Positions 8,822 to 17,627 are shown, counted from the first letter of the stretch. The stretch is 64,000 bases of DNA from Streptomyces aurantiogriseus (GCF_014649375.1 NZ_BMSX01000011.1:266890-330889); one strand, 5' to 3'. Numbers and translations: made by a program. The notes: generated by a model from the letters alone, not told the origin.

Positions 8822-9661
8822 ATGATCGGGAAAACGCTCGTCGTGGGCGGTGAGCTGACGGTCCGTCGGCTCGGTTACGGCACCGCCCAGCTCACGGGCC
8901 CCGGCTACTGGGGGCCGCGCGGCGACACCCGGGACGCCGTCGCCGTCCTGCGGCGGGCGGTGGAGCGCGGCGTCACGCTGATCGACACGGCCGACAACTA
9001 CGGCCCGTCGCTCGCGGAGGAACTGGTCGCCGAGGCGCTCCACCCCTACCCTCAGGGCCTGTTGATCGCCACGAAGGGCGGGGTCGTCCGGACCGGCGAC
9101 AGCGCCTGGCATGTCGACGGGCGGCCCGACCGGCTGCGCGCGATGTGCGAGGCGAGCCTGCGCCGGCTGCGCCTCGACACCATCGACCTGTACCAGCTGC
9201 ACCGGCTCGATCCGGCCGTCCCGATGGCCGACCAGCTGGGCGCGCTCGACGAGTTGCGCGCCGAGGGCAAGATCCGGCATCTGGGCCTGGACACGGTCAC
9301 CGCCGAACAGCTCATGTCCGCAGTCGAGTTGACAGAGATCGCCGCGGTCCAGAACCGCTACAACCTCCTCGACCGCGCGAGCGAACCGCTCCTTCGGCTG
9401 TGCGAGGCACGCGGGATCGCCTTCCTGCCCTGGTTCCCGCTCGGCAACGGGACACTCACGACCGACCCGGTCTGCACGTCGATCGCCGCCGCGCACGGCG
9501 CCACCCCGGCCCAGATCGCCCTGTCCTGGCTGCTGCACCACTCCCCCGTCCTCTGCCCGACGCCCGGCACCGGCACCCTGGCCCACCTGGAGGAGAACCT
9601 GGACGCGGCCGCCGTACACCTCACGGAGGACGAGACGGCCCGGCTGGACGCGCTGGGTTGA
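8822..9661 (+). CDS. Aldo/keto reductase
   Basis: NADPH-dependent (alpha/beta)8-barrel oxidoreductase, 279 aa. The catalytic elements are present in order: LIDTADNYG (Asp and Tyr), LLIATKGG (Lys) and YQLHRLD (His), with a C-terminal cofactor region PTPGTGTLAHLEEN. The start at ATG 8822 gives MIGKTLVVGGE. An 18-base upstream extension is in frame but not homologous. It is divergent from the PanE-like gene with 38 bases between them. The substrate is unknown. Confidence 0.82.
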   Translation: MIGKTLVVGGELTVRRLGYGTAQLTGPGYWGPRGDTRDAVAVLRRAVERGVTLIDTADNYGPSLAEELVAEALHPYPQGLLIATKGGVVRTGDSAWHVDGRPDRLRAMCEASLRRLRLDTIDLYQLHRLDPAVPMADQLGALDELRAEGKIRHLGLDTVTAEQLMSAVELTEIAAVQNRYNLLDRASEPLLRLCEARGIAFLPWFPLGNGTLTTDPVCTSIAAAHGATPAQIALSWLLHHSPVLCPTPGTGTLAHLEENLDAAAVHLTEDETARLDALG

Positions 9662-9663
9662 CC

Positions 9664-9937
9664 TTGCCCCTGGGGCAGGGCCGTCCGGGGGCATGACGAC
9701 TTCGACCGGTACGCCGGCCCGGCTCGGGCAGGTACGGGACGTACTTCGCCGACGGCTTCCACGACGACCACTGGGTCACCGAGTACCAACGGCCCTAAGG
9801 CAGCCGGCGGTTGGCGGACGCGCAGGTGTCCGCCGACTTCTACGGGTGGGGGCTCTCCCCCGTCGACCGCTACGGCTCGCTCACCGAGGACGACGTCGAC
9901 GCGCTCGGCGGAGACGACCTCCACGGCCTGCGGAAGG
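9664..9937 (+). pseudogene. Decayed coding fragments of unknown origin
   Basis: Two short protein-like segments occur in different frames: TYFADGFHDDHWVTEYQRP followed by a stop near 9798, then RRLADAQVSADFYGWGLSPVDR running to about 9950. Codon bias looks coding but no start or full domain remains. The second piece runs into the 3' end of the opposite-strand DUF1697 gene. I do not recognise the parent family. A small palindrome (TGCCCCTGGGGCA, 9665-9677) after the aldo/keto reductase stop may assist termination. Confidence 0.35.
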
Positions 9938-10486
9938 TCACCCTTGCGTCATCTCCACCAGCTTGACCACGGTGTTCCAGTTGCGGGTGGTGGCGATCAG
10001 CCCCTTGTTCACCCGCGGCTTGGAGAGCTGTTCGGCGAGCTTGGAGCGGCCCAGGCCGTCGGGGGCGTACAGGTACAGGGCACGGTCGCCGAGCCGGAAC
10101 TCCTCGGGGAGGTGCGCGGCCTGGTCGATCCCGGCGAAGCGGTCGGGGTCGACGGGGACGGAGAAGTAGGTGACGTGGAGCTGCTTGGCCTCCAGGTCGG
10201 CGGCAGGGAACGGGCAGGCCTCGGCGATCGCCTTCAGATAGGCGTGGTCGCGGACGATCACGTCGACCGAGAAGCCGAACTGCTTCTCGATCGCCCGCGT
10301 GATCTCCCCGGCGAGGCCGTCCTCGTCGCCGTGGTCGCAGGAGAAGACGGCCTGGCCGCTCTGCAGGTAGGTGCGCACGTCGCCGTGTCCGAGGCCCTCC
10401 AGGAGAGTGCGCAGGACGGCCATGGGGACCTTCTTGGCGCCGCCCACGTTGATACCGCGCAGCAGCGCCGCGTACGTCGTCGTCAT
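9938..10486 (-). CDS. DUF1697 domain protein
   Basis: Small cytoplasmic protein of 182 aa of the DUF1697 family. The N-terminus AALLRGINVGGAKKVPMAVLRTLLEGLGHGDVRTYLQSGQAVF is the diagnostic block of the family. The C-terminal AEQLSKPRVNKGLIATTRNWNTVVKLVEM block is also typical. The function of the family is not established. ATG 10486 is chosen, and a GTG at 10492 is an alternative. Confidence 0.85.
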   Translation of the reverse strand: MTTTYAALLRGINVGGAKKVPMAVLRTLLEGLGHGDVRTYLQSGQAVFSCDHGDEDGLAGEITRAIEKQFGFSVDVIVRDHAYLKAIAEACPFPAADLEAKQLHVTYFSVPVDPDRFAGIDQAAHLPEEFRLGDRALYLYAPDGLGRSKLAEQLSKPRVNKGLIATTRNWNTVVKLVEMTQG

Positions 10487-10793
10487 GTGCACACAGTAGG
10501 GCGGCCGTCGTGACCCGGGGAGGTGGGCATGGCGGCCGCGGTCGCCGGGTGCGCGGACCGGGGCTGCGGACCTGACGCCTCCGCTTTTCCCTGATCATCG
10601 CCCCCGAGATCCTCGAAATAGATGTAAGGGCCCTCCTCCTCCCCAGCGGTGAGACGGCGGGGTCCGAGGGGAGGACCCGGGCGCCCGAGGGTTCACCGGG
10701 CAGCACGACGAGATGGCTTTATGCGACCCATACCTTCGAAGCGAAAGGTGGCGGCAGGGGGTCGCCACCGCACCTCAAGGGGGCAAGCCCGTC
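10487..10793. promoter_or_regulatory. Divergent intergenic region before the MMPL exporter
   Basis: 307 bases without a credible gene. It presumably holds promoters for DUF1697 and MMPL. An imperfect inverted repeat ACCTTCG...CGAAAGGT at about 10732-10748 is a possible regulator site. A purine-rich ribosome site (AAGGGGG, 10777-10783) precedes ATG 10794. Confidence 0.4.
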
Positions 10794-13040
10794 ATGGGGA
10801 ACGGAGATTCGCGGGTGCGGGGCATCGCCGCGCGGGCCGGCGGCTGGAGTGCCCGGCACCGCTGGGCGGCCGTCGGCATCTGGATGCTGTTCGTCGTCCT
10901 GGCGATGGGGCTCGGTTCGGCCGCGGGCCGGGTCGACGTCAAGGACAGCGACCAGCTCAAGGGCGAGACACACACCGCGGCCAAGATCATCGAGGACGCG
11001 GGGATCGAGGAGCCCGCGAGCGAGACGGTCCTCGTCCAGGCCAAGGGCGACGGGCTGAAGGCCACGGACGCCGAGTTCCGGCAGGCCGTCGAGGCGGTCA
11101 TCAAGGCCGTCGAGGGCACCGGCAAGGTTACCGACGTCACCTCGCCGTACGACACGCAGACCATCTCCGAGGACGGTCGCAGCGCGCTGGTTCAGTTCGA
11201 CATGACCGGTGACTCCGACACCGCGGGTGAGCGGGTGGAGCCGGTCCTGAAGGCCGTCGAGGGCGTGCAGAAGAACCACGAGTCGCTGCGGATCGAGGAG
11301 ATCGGCGGCGCCAGCATGATGAAGACGTTCGACGACGCGTTCGGGGACGACTTCCAGAAGGCCGAGTACTCCGCTGTGCCGGTGGCCCTCGGCATTCTGC
11401 TCATCGCCTTCGGCGCGCTGGTGGCGGCGCTGCTGCCGGTACTGCTGGCGATCACCGCGATCATGGCGACGATGGGCCTGATGGGCGTCGTCAGCCACGT
11501 CATGCCGATGAGCGACACCGCCAACTCCGTGATGCTGCTGGTCGGTCTGGCCGTCGGCGTCGACTACTGCCTGTTCTACCTGCGCCGGGAGCGCGAGGAG
11601 CGGGTCGCGGGCCGGGACGCGCAGACCGCCCTGCGGATCGCCGCCGCCACCAGTGGCCGTGCGATCGTCGTCTCCGGTGTCACGGTGTGCGTGGCCATGG
11701 CGGGCATGCTGTTCACCGGGCTCGCCGAGTTCGAGGCGATGGGCCTGGCCTCGTTGATGGTCGTGGCCGTGGCCATGGTGGGCTCCGTGACCGTGCTGCC
11801 CGCGCTGCTGTCGCTGCTGGGCGAGCGGGTCGAGAAGGGCCGCCTCCCGTTCCTGAAGCGCCGCAGCACCGCCGGCAACAGCGGGAGCCGGTTCTGGTCG
11901 GCCGTCCTGAAGGGTGTGCTCGCCAAGCCCGTCGTCTCCGTCGTGGTCGCGACCGGCGCGCTGCTCGCCATCGCGGCGCCCGCGCTCGGCATGAAGACCC
12001 AGCAGCTCACCCTGGACCAGGAGTTCGGCGACTCGCTGCCCATCGTGCAGACCTACAACCGTCTCAACGAGGCCTTCCCGGGCGGCTCCGAGCCGGCCGA
12101 GGTGGTCGTCAAGGCCGACGACATCAACGCGCCCGAGGTGAAGTCCGCGCTCGCCGACTTCCGTGAACGGGCGATCAGTTCGGGTGCCTCACGCGGCCCG
12201 GTCGAGATCAAGCTGCACGACGACCGGAACATCGCCTTCGTGTACGTCCCACTGGTCGGCGGCTCCGACCTGGACAAGGCGGGCACGAGCCTGGACAAGC
12301 TGCGCGACGACGTACGGCCCGCCACCCTCGGCAAGGTCGACGGCGTCGAGGCGCCGATCACCGGACAGGTGGCCGGTTCGAAGGACTTCAACGACCAGCT
12401 GGCCGGAGCCGTCGTCCCGGTCTTCGCCTTCGTCGTGGTCTTCGCCTTCGCGCTGATGCTGCTGTCGTTCCGCTCGCTGACGATCGCGCTCACCTCGATC
12501 GTGCTGAACCTGCTCTCGGTGGGCGCCGCCTACGGCATCCTCGTGGCGGTCTTCCAGCACGGCTGGGGCGCGTCCCTGGTGGGCGCGGAGGGCGTCGGCG
12601 CCATCATCACCTGGCTGCCGCTGTTCCTCTTCGTGATCCTGTTCGGCCTGTCGATGGACTACCACGTGTTCGTGGTCTCCCGGATCCGCGAGGCGCGGCT
12701 GCGGGGCCGCACCACGAAGGACGCGATCACCCACGGCGTGGTCACCACGGCCGGCGTCGTCACCAGCGCCGCGGTCATCATGGTCGCCGTCTTCGCGATC
12801 TTCGGCACGCTGTCCATGCAGTCCATGAAGCAGATGGGCGTGGGCCTGGCCGCCGCGGTCCTGATCGACGCGACGATCATCCGGGGCGTGCTGCTCCCGG
12901 CGGTGATGGCCCTGCTCGGCGAGCGCAACTGGTACCTGCCGAAGTGGCTGAACCGGCTGCCGGACCTTACCCACGACGAGTCGCCCGAGGCGGCCGCGCG
13001 GACGACGCGGGACGACGAGGGTGAACCCGTGAGGGTCTGA
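10794..13040 (+). CDS. MMPL/RND family transporter
   Basis: Inner-membrane RND-type exporter, 748 aa. It has two halves, each with an extracytoplasmic domain followed by a helix bundle. The first half includes VGLAVGVDYCLFYLRREREE, and the second contains LFGLSMDYHVFVVSRIREARLRGR; both are MMPL signatures with the intramembrane Asp-Tyr pair. The C-terminus is a charged tail. ATG 10794 is supported by AAGGGGG. Family members export lipids, drugs or secondary metabolites. The adjacent macrolide glycosyltransferase is convergent, so no operon link is implied. Confidence 0.88.
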   Translation: MGNGDSRVRGIAARAGGWSARHRWAAVGIWMLFVVLAMGLGSAAGRVDVKDSDQLKGETHTAAKIIEDAGIEEPASETVLVQAKGDGLKATDAEFRQAVEAVIKAVEGTGKVTDVTSPYDTQTISEDGRSALVQFDMTGDSDTAGERVEPVLKAVEGVQKNHESLRIEEIGGASMMKTFDDAFGDDFQKAEYSAVPVALGILLIAFGALVAALLPVLLAITAIMATMGLMGVVSHVMPMSDTANSVMLLVGLAVGVDYCLFYLRREREERVAGRDAQTALRIAAATSGRAIVVSGVTVCVAMAGMLFTGLAEFEAMGLASLMVVAVAMVGSVTVLPALLSLLGERVEKGRLPFLKRRSTAGNSGSRFWSAVLKGVLAKPVVSVVVATGALLAIAAPALGMKTQQLTLDQEFGDSLPIVQTYNRLNEAFPGGSEPAEVVVKADDINAPEVKSALADFRERAISSGASRGPVEIKLHDDRNIAFVYVPLVGGSDLDKAGTSLDKLRDDVRPATLGKVDGVEAPITGQVAGSKDFNDQLAGAVVPVFAFVVVFAFALMLLSFRSLTIALTSIVLNLLSVGAAYGILVAVFQHGWGASLVGAEGVGAIITWLPLFLFVILFGLSMDYHVFVVSRIREARLRGRTTKDAITHGVVTTAGVVTSAAVIMVAVFAIFGTLSMQSMKQMGVGLAAAVLIDATIIRGVLLPAVMALLGERNWYLPKWLNRLPDLTHDESPEAAARTTRDDEGEPVRV

Positions 13041-13053
13041 TCCCTCCCGGACC

Positions 13054-13090
13054 GAGGGCCCGTTGACCACCGGGGAGTCAACGGGCCCTC
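13054..13090. terminator. Bidirectional hairpin terminator
   Basis: GAGGGCCCGTTGAC and GTCAACGGGCCCTC form a perfect 14-pair stem with a nine-base loop. It sits between the convergent MMPL and glycosyltransferase genes and likely serves both. Confidence 0.85.
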
Positions 13091-13092
13091 AC

Positions 13093-14313
13093 TCATGCGT
13101 GCCGCTGACGCAGTTCGGCCTCGATCAGATCGGCGGCCCGGCGTGTACCGCCCTCCTGGGCCATGCCGGCCTGGATCTCCTTCAGCCGTCGGGCGACCTC
13201 CGGATCGTCGACCAGGGCCAGGGCGGTGGCCCGCAGGGTCTCGGCGGTCGCCTCCTCCGTCGGCACGTGCCGGGCGACACCGAGGCCCTGGAGCATGTCC
13301 GCGTTCCCGAACTGGTCCACGGCCTGCGGAACGGCGATCATCGGGGTCGCCGTGGCCAGCCCCTCCTGGCTGCCGCCGGCGCCGGCGTGGGTGACGAACA
13401 GGTCGGCCTGCTTCAGGATCGCCAACTGCGGCACCCAGGAACGCACGTCGACGTTCGCCGGTACGTCCCCCAGCTCGGCCGGGTCCACGTGCTTGCCGAC
13501 CTGGAGCACGAGGTGCCAGCCGGGGAGCCCGGCGAAGGCCTCGACGCAGGCGCGGTAGAACGCCGGCTGCCTGGTGAAGGCCGAGCCCAGCGAGACGAGG
13601 ACGACCTTCTCGGCGTCGGCGGGCCGGCTCCAGGTGCCCTCGGCGGCGCGGTCGCCCTGGCAGGCGCCGACGAAGGTGTACACGCTCTCGTCGACCCGGT
13701 CGGCGTTCGGCTGGAGCGCCTTCGGGATGAGGACCAGGGAGCGGGCGGGCCGGCCGGTGAACGGATCGGGGTGCTCGGTGATCCCGTTCTCCGCCAGCCA
13801 GGCCTCGAAGCGGGCGTAGTAGGCCTGTCCGCGCGCGGTCTTCTTCGGCTCCGCCCACATCGGCTCGGCGACCTCCTCCTCGTAGCCCTCCCAGGCCACG
13901 AGATTGGGTGAGAGGGAGATCGCGGGCACGCCCCAGCGGTGGGCGAGAACGCGGGCCGGGTAGGCGGTGATGTCGTGCAGCACGAGATCGGGCTCGTCCC
14001 CGGCGTAGGCCTCGATCAGCTGGGGCAGCGCCTGGATCGCGTCGTCGAGGAAGGGCTCCACGTTGTCGAGGAGGGTGGTGCCCCAGACCGACGGGTCGGC
14101 GTCGGGCGAGGGAAGGGTGGAGTGCCACGTCTTCACCTCGGCGCCGGTCGCGGCGACCTTGTCGGCGAAGGCGGGCGGGATGGCGTAGGTGACCCGGTGG
14201 CCGCGCGCGACGAGCTCCCGGATCACCTCCAGGCTGGGGTTCACATGGCCGTGGGCGGCGATGGAGAACATGGCGATGTGCGCGGGAGTGGTCAGGTCCG
14301 CGGAAGTGGTCAT
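13093..14313 (-). CDS. Macrolide-inactivating glycosyltransferase (OleD/Mgt type)
   Basis: GT-B fold glycosyltransferase (GT1) of 406 aa that typically transfers glucose from UDP-glucose to macrolides and other acceptors in the cytoplasm. The N-terminal FSIAAHGHVNPSLEVI carries the catalytic His. The C-terminal nucleotide-sugar motif reads THAGAGGSQEGLATATPMIAVPQAVDQFGNA. Length and sequence match the OleD/OleI/Mgt group closely. No polyketide synthase lies in the window, so this is more likely a self-protection or detoxification enzyme than part of a biosynthetic cluster. A perfect palindrome lies 20 bases upstream of the start. Confidence 0.88.
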   Translation of the reverse strand: MTTSADLTTPAHIAMFSIAAHGHVNPSLEVIRELVARGHRVTYAIPPAFADKVAATGAEVKTWHSTLPSPDADPSVWGTTLLDNVEPFLDDAIQALPQLIEAYAGDEPDLVLHDITAYPARVLAHRWGVPAISLSPNLVAWEGYEEEVAEPMWAEPKKTARGQAYYARFEAWLAENGITEHPDPFTGRPARSLVLIPKALQPNADRVDESVYTFVGACQGDRAAEGTWSRPADAEKVVLVSLGSAFTRQPAFYRACVEAFAGLPGWHLVLQVGKHVDPAELGDVPANVDVRSWVPQLAILKQADLFVTHAGAGGSQEGLATATPMIAVPQAVDQFGNADMLQGLGVARHVPTEEATAETLRATALALVDDPEVARRLKEIQAGMAQEGGTRRAADLIEAELRQRHA

Positions 14314-14332
14314 GCCGCCGACCGTACGCGAG

Positions 14333-14346
14333 ACGAGACGTCTCGT
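14333..14346. promoter_or_regulatory. Perfect palindrome upstream of the glycosyltransferase
   Basis: ACGAGACGTCTCGT reads the same on both strands. It sits 20-33 bases upstream of the glycosyltransferase ATG, where a repressor operator would be expected. The regulator is unknown. Confidence 0.5.
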
Positions 14347-14387
14347 GCAAATGCATGACGACGCCGGAGGGCGGGCCGGTCGGTACG

Positions 14388-14513
14388 GTCACCGCAGGCC
14401 GCCGTCACGGCAGTCGCTGTCACCGCCGACCAGCACCGTCACTACAGGCCGGCACTGTCACCGCAGACGAGCACAGTCACCGCCGGCCGGCACTGTCACC
14501 GCCGTTCAGAGCC
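14388..14513. repeat. 19-base tandem repeat array
   Basis: The motif GTCAC begins at 14388, 14404, 14419, 14438, 14457, 14476 and 14495. The last five copies are exactly 19 bases apart, with approximate consensus GTCACCGCMGRCCGGCACN; the first two are shortened to 16 and 15 bases. The array fills the space between the glycosyltransferase promoter and the 3' end of the sugar-binding protein gene. Confidence 0.9.
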
Positions 14514-14524
14514 GTCGCCGACAC

Positions 14525-15832
14525 TCAGCGCTGGTAGCGGGCCAGCACCAGGTTCCCTTCCTTCTCCAGGCGGTCGCGCAGCTCGTCGAGGTCGATCGCG
14601 CCGCTGTAGTACTCCTGGAAGGCCGGGGTCGCCACCTTGTCCTTCCACTCCGGGTAGCCGCGGACCGACTGCGCGGGCGCCGGACGCAGATGGGCGGCGA
14701 GGGCGGTACCGGTGGCCCAGTCGTCCTTCGTGGTGTGCAGGGCGGGGTCGGCGAGCGCCCGGGTGCCGGTGGGCAGCATCCAGTCGCCCAGGGCCAGCCG
14801 GACCATGTTCCCGGGCCTCAGCAGGAAGTCGATGAAGGCGGCGGCCTCCTTCTTGTGCGGGCTGTCCTCGGCGATGGACAGGGTCTGCGGGCTCACGCCC
14901 TGGGTGAGCCCGTCGGCCCCGGCCGGGGCGGGCAGCACCTGCCAGTCGAAGCCCTTCGGCGCCTGCTGAACGACCTGCTGGCGGTAGGAGAAGCCGAGCG
15001 GGACCATCGCGTACTTGCCGGCGAAGAAGCCGGGCAGGGTGTCCGAGCCGCCGCTGCCCAGCAGCGAGCCCGGGGCGCTGCGGTCCTCGCCGACCTGGTC
15101 GTGAACCATGCGGGGGACGACCTCGTCGCCGCTCTCGAAGCGGACGGTGACCTTGCCGTCCGCGCCCCGGTGGAAGAGCTGCCCGCCCGCCGACAGGGAG
15201 AGGTTGAGCGTGGCGGAGACGGGGTCCTTGAGCGGCCAGGCCACACCGTACCTGCCGTCGCCGCTGAGCTGATCGGTGATCTGCTGGAACTCCGCCCAGT
15301 CCCAGGGTCTTTCGGGCGTGGGGATCCGTACGCCGGACTCCTTCAGCCAGGTGGCGTTCGCGATGAGCACGCGCGGCTCCTGGAGGAAGGGGACGCCGTA
15401 GATGCCGTCCCCGAAGGTGGCTGTCTCCCAACTGCGGTGCGGTATGTCGGACTTGAGCCGCTGGGGCAGCAGGTCGGTCAGGTCGGCGAGATGGCCGCCG
15501 TAGGCGAAGTCCGCGAGGTCGTCGGAGGCGTCGTGGATGACGTCCGGTGCCTCACCGCCCTCGAAGGAGGTGAGGAGCTGGTCGTGGACACTGTCCCAAC
15601 TTCCCTGGACGTACTCGACCTTCACATCCGGATGGCTCGCGTTCCACTCGTCCACCAGCTCCTTGTTGGCCTCGACGGACTCCTCCTGCCAGGCGAGGGA
15701 CTGGAAGCGCAGGGTGATCCGGCCGTCGTCCGAGCCGCCGCTGCCGGTGCAGCCGGCGAGCAGCAGTCCGAGGGCGAGGACGGCCGCGCTTCTCGTACGC
15801 ATCAGTCTCGTACGCATCAGTCTTGTACGCAT
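14525..15832 (-). CDS. Carbohydrate ABC transporter substrate-binding lipoprotein
   Basis: Extracellular sugar-binding protein of family 1 (MalE/UgpB-like), 435 aa, anchored by a lipobox (LLLAGC). Typical features are LVDEWNASHPDVKVEYVQG near the N-terminus, GIYGVPFLQEPRVLIANATWL, and a C-terminal EYYSGAIDLDELRDRLEKEG helix. The N-terminus is unusual: a 15-base unit is present three times, giving MRTRLMRTRLMRTRS with three in-frame ATGs (15832, 15817, 15802). The first overlaps the permease stop as TGATG, so it is chosen. Downstream of the two permeases, it completes a sugar importer. No ATPase gene is nearby, so a shared MsiK-type ATPase is likely. The sugar is unknown. Confidence 0.82.
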   Translation of the reverse strand: MRTRLMRTRLMRTRSAAVLALGLLLAGCTGSGGSDDGRITLRFQSLAWQEESVEANKELVDEWNASHPDVKVEYVQGSWDSVHDQLLTSFEGGEAPDVIHDASDDLADFAYGGHLADLTDLLPQRLKSDIPHRSWETATFGDGIYGVPFLQEPRVLIANATWLKESGVRIPTPERPWDWAEFQQITDQLSGDGRYGVAWPLKDPVSATLNLSLSAGGQLFHRGADGKVTVRFESGDEVVPRMVHDQVGEDRSAPGSLLGSGGSDTLPGFFAGKYAMVPLGFSYRQQVVQQAPKGFDWQVLPAPAGADGLTQGVSPQTLSIAEDSPHKKEAAAFIDFLLRPGNMVRLALGDWMLPTGTRALADPALHTTKDDWATGTALAAHLRPAPAQSVRGYPEWKDKVATPAFQEYYSGAIDLDELRDRLEKEGNLVLARYQR

Positions 15833-15838
15833 CAGCTC
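15794..15838. repeat. Triplicated 15-base unit at the lipoprotein start
   Basis: On the minus strand, ATGCGTACRAGACTG-type units follow one another (starts at 15832, 15817, 15802; the last is followed by a divergent base). Each supplies an in-frame ATG, so three possible start codons exist for the sugar-binding lipoprotein. Confidence 0.8.
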
Positions 15839-16665
15839 TTCACCGCCCCGGTGAGCATGCCGCTCGTGATCCGTCGCTGGATGACCGCGAAGACGAGCAG
15901 GGAGGGAAGGGTGGCGAGGAAGGCGGCGGCCGCCAGGGGGCCGAGGTCGGCGACACCCTCCGCGCCGATGAAGTGGGTGAGGACGACCGGCAGGGTCTGT
16001 TTCTCCGGCGTCTTCAGCAGCACCAGCGCGAAGAAGAACTCGTTCCACGCCGTGATGAACGCGAACAGCCCCGTCGCCACGATCCCCGGCGCGAGCAGCG
16101 GCGCCGTCACCGACACCAGGGTCCGCAGCCGCCCTGCGCCGTCGACGGCCGCCGCCTCCTCCAGTTCGACGGGCACCGCACGCACGTACCCGACCAGCAT
16201 CCACAGCGCGAACGGCAGCGCCCACACCACGTACACCATGACCAGGCCCGGCAGGGAGTTGATCAGCCGCAGGTTCTTCAGCACCAGGAACAGCGGGATG
16301 ATCACCAGCACGAGCGGGAACGCCTGGCTGACGACGACCCACCCGGTCGCGGCCCGCGCGAGCAGGGTGCGGTGCCGGGCCATGACATAGGCCAGCGGGG
16401 TCGCGAGCAGTACGGCGATCAGGGCGGCCCCGGCGGCGGCGAGCAGGGAGTTGCCCGCGGCGCGCAGCAGTGGCTGTTCGTCGAAGGCCTGCCGGAAGTT
16501 GGCGAGGGTGGGGTCCTCGGGGAACCAGCCGGGGCGCAGACTGCCCAGTTCACGCGGCGACTTGAAGGCGGTGGAGACCAGCCAGAGGAAGGGGAAGGCC
16601 AGGAAGACGAGATAGGCGAGCAGGGCGAGGTACTGGCCGACGCGGCCCGTGGCGCTGGTCCTCAT
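15832..16665 (-). CDS. Carbohydrate ABC transporter permease (MalG type)
   Basis: Membrane permease, 277 aa, six predicted helices beginning with YLALLAYLVFLAFPFLWLVSTAFKS. The EAA loop reads EEAAAVDGAGRLRTLVSVTAPLLAPG, and the C-terminal GAVKS ending is typical of MalG-like subunits. It overlaps the upstream MalF-type gene by four bases (ATGA) and shares one base with the lipoprotein start, so the three genes form one translationally coupled operon. Confidence 0.87.
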   Translation of the reverse strand: MRTSATGRVGQYLALLAYLVFLAFPFLWLVSTAFKSPRELGSLRPGWFPEDPTLANFRQAFDEQPLLRAAGNSLLAAAGAALIAVLLATPLAYVMARHRTLLARAATGWVVVSQAFPLVLVIIPLFLVLKNLRLINSLPGLVMVYVVWALPFALWMLVGYVRAVPVELEEAAAVDGAGRLRTLVSVTAPLLAPGIVATGLFAFITAWNEFFFALVLLKTPEKQTLPVVLTHFIGAEGVADLGPLAAAAFLATLPSLLVFAVIQRRITSGMLTGAVKS

Positions 16666-17627
16666 GCCCGGTCACCTCCCCTGAGCCGGCCCACCAGGAA
16701 GAGAGCGAGGAGCACCGAGATCACCGCGACCATCACGCATCCCATCGCCGCCGCGTAGCCGAACTGGCCGTAGCGGAAGGCCTCTTCGTAGGCGAAGAGC
16801 ATGGGCAACCGGGTGCGGCCGCCGGGACCGCCGCTGGTCAGGACGTAGACCAGGGCGAAGGAGTTGAAGTTCCAGATGAAGTTGAGCGCGGTGATCGCCA
16901 GGGCGACGGGGCGGAGCGCGGGCCAGGTGACCGTGCGGAAGCGGCGCCAGGCGCCCGCGCCGTCGACCGCGGCGGCCTCGTGGAGTTCGCGCGGGGTGTT
17001 CTGCAGTCCGGCGAGCAGGGCGACGGTCGTCTGGGACATGCCCGCCCAGACGCCGACGACGATCACCGCGGGCAGGGCGGTCGCCAGGCCGCTCAGCCAG
17101 TCCCGTCCGTCACCGAGGCCCAGGTCGCGCAGGGTCTCGTTGAGGACACCGGCGTCGGGGCTGTAGACGAGCCGCCACATGATGCCGACGACGACCTCGG
17201 GCATCGCCCACGGGACGATCGCGAGGGCGCGGGCCAGCCAGCGCAGCCGTAACTCCTGGTTGAGCAGCAGGGCCAGGCCCAGGGCGAGCAGGAACTGCGG
17301 GACGGTCACCCCGACCGCCCAGACCAGCCCGATGCGGAACGACTCCCAGAACAGCGTGTCGTGCCCCAGGTCCCGGAAGTTGAGCCCGCCGATCCACTGC
17401 GTGGGCTCGGTGCGGCCCGACTGGGCGTCGGTGAACGCCAGCAGGATCCCGTACAGCAGCGGGCCGACGCTCAGCACCAGGATGGGGAGCAGCGCGGGCA
17501 GGACGAGGAACCAGGCGCCATGGCTCACGAGGTCCCGCGGCGGTCCGGTGCCGGACGCACGGCGCGCGCCGCCTCGCCCTTCGCTCCCTCTCCCTTCGCT
17601 CCCTCTCCCCTCGGTCGTCAGCGACAC
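16662..17627 (-). CDS. Carbohydrate ABC transporter permease (MalF type)
   Basis: First gene of the sugar importer operon, 321 aa, with about six helices. The EAA loop reads ELHEAAAVDGAGAWRRFRTVTWPALRP. GTG 17627 is chosen because AAGGGGGAT lies about 8 bases upstream on the minus strand. The cytoplasmic N-terminus contains an EGRGSEGRGSEGRGG stretch caused by a 15-base tandem duplication at 17580-17609, probably a flexible extension. The upstream region is shared with the divergent APH-like gene. Confidence 0.85.
   Translation of the reverse strand: MSLTTEGRGSEGRGSEGRGGARRASGTGPPRDLVSHGAWFLVLPALLPILVLSVGPLLYGILLAFTDAQSGRTEPTQWIGGLNFRDLGHDTLFWESFRIGLVWAVGVTVPQFLLALGLALLLNQELRLRWLARALAIVPWAMPEVVVGIMWRLVYSPDAGVLNETLRDLGLGDGRDWLSGLATALPAVIVVGVWAGMSQTTVALLAGLQNTPRELHEAAAVDGAGAWRRFRTVTWPALRPVALAITALNFIWNFNSFALVYVLTSGGPGGRTRLPMLFAYEEAFRYGQFGYAAAMGCVMVAVISVLLALFLVGRLRGGDRA

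Noticed and set aside
9693..10169. Plus-strand open frame across the DUF1697 3' region
   Set aside because: Most of it is antisense to DUF1697; only the first part resembles coding remnants, which are reported separately.
10794..14313. Macrolide biosynthetic cluster
   Set aside because: A glycosyltransferase and an MMPL exporter are convergent neighbours, but there is no polyketide synthase, sugar biosynthesis or regulator gene nearby.
14388..14513. CRISPR array
   Set aside because: Unit is 19 bases with no unique spacers and no cas genes; it is a simple tandem repeat.
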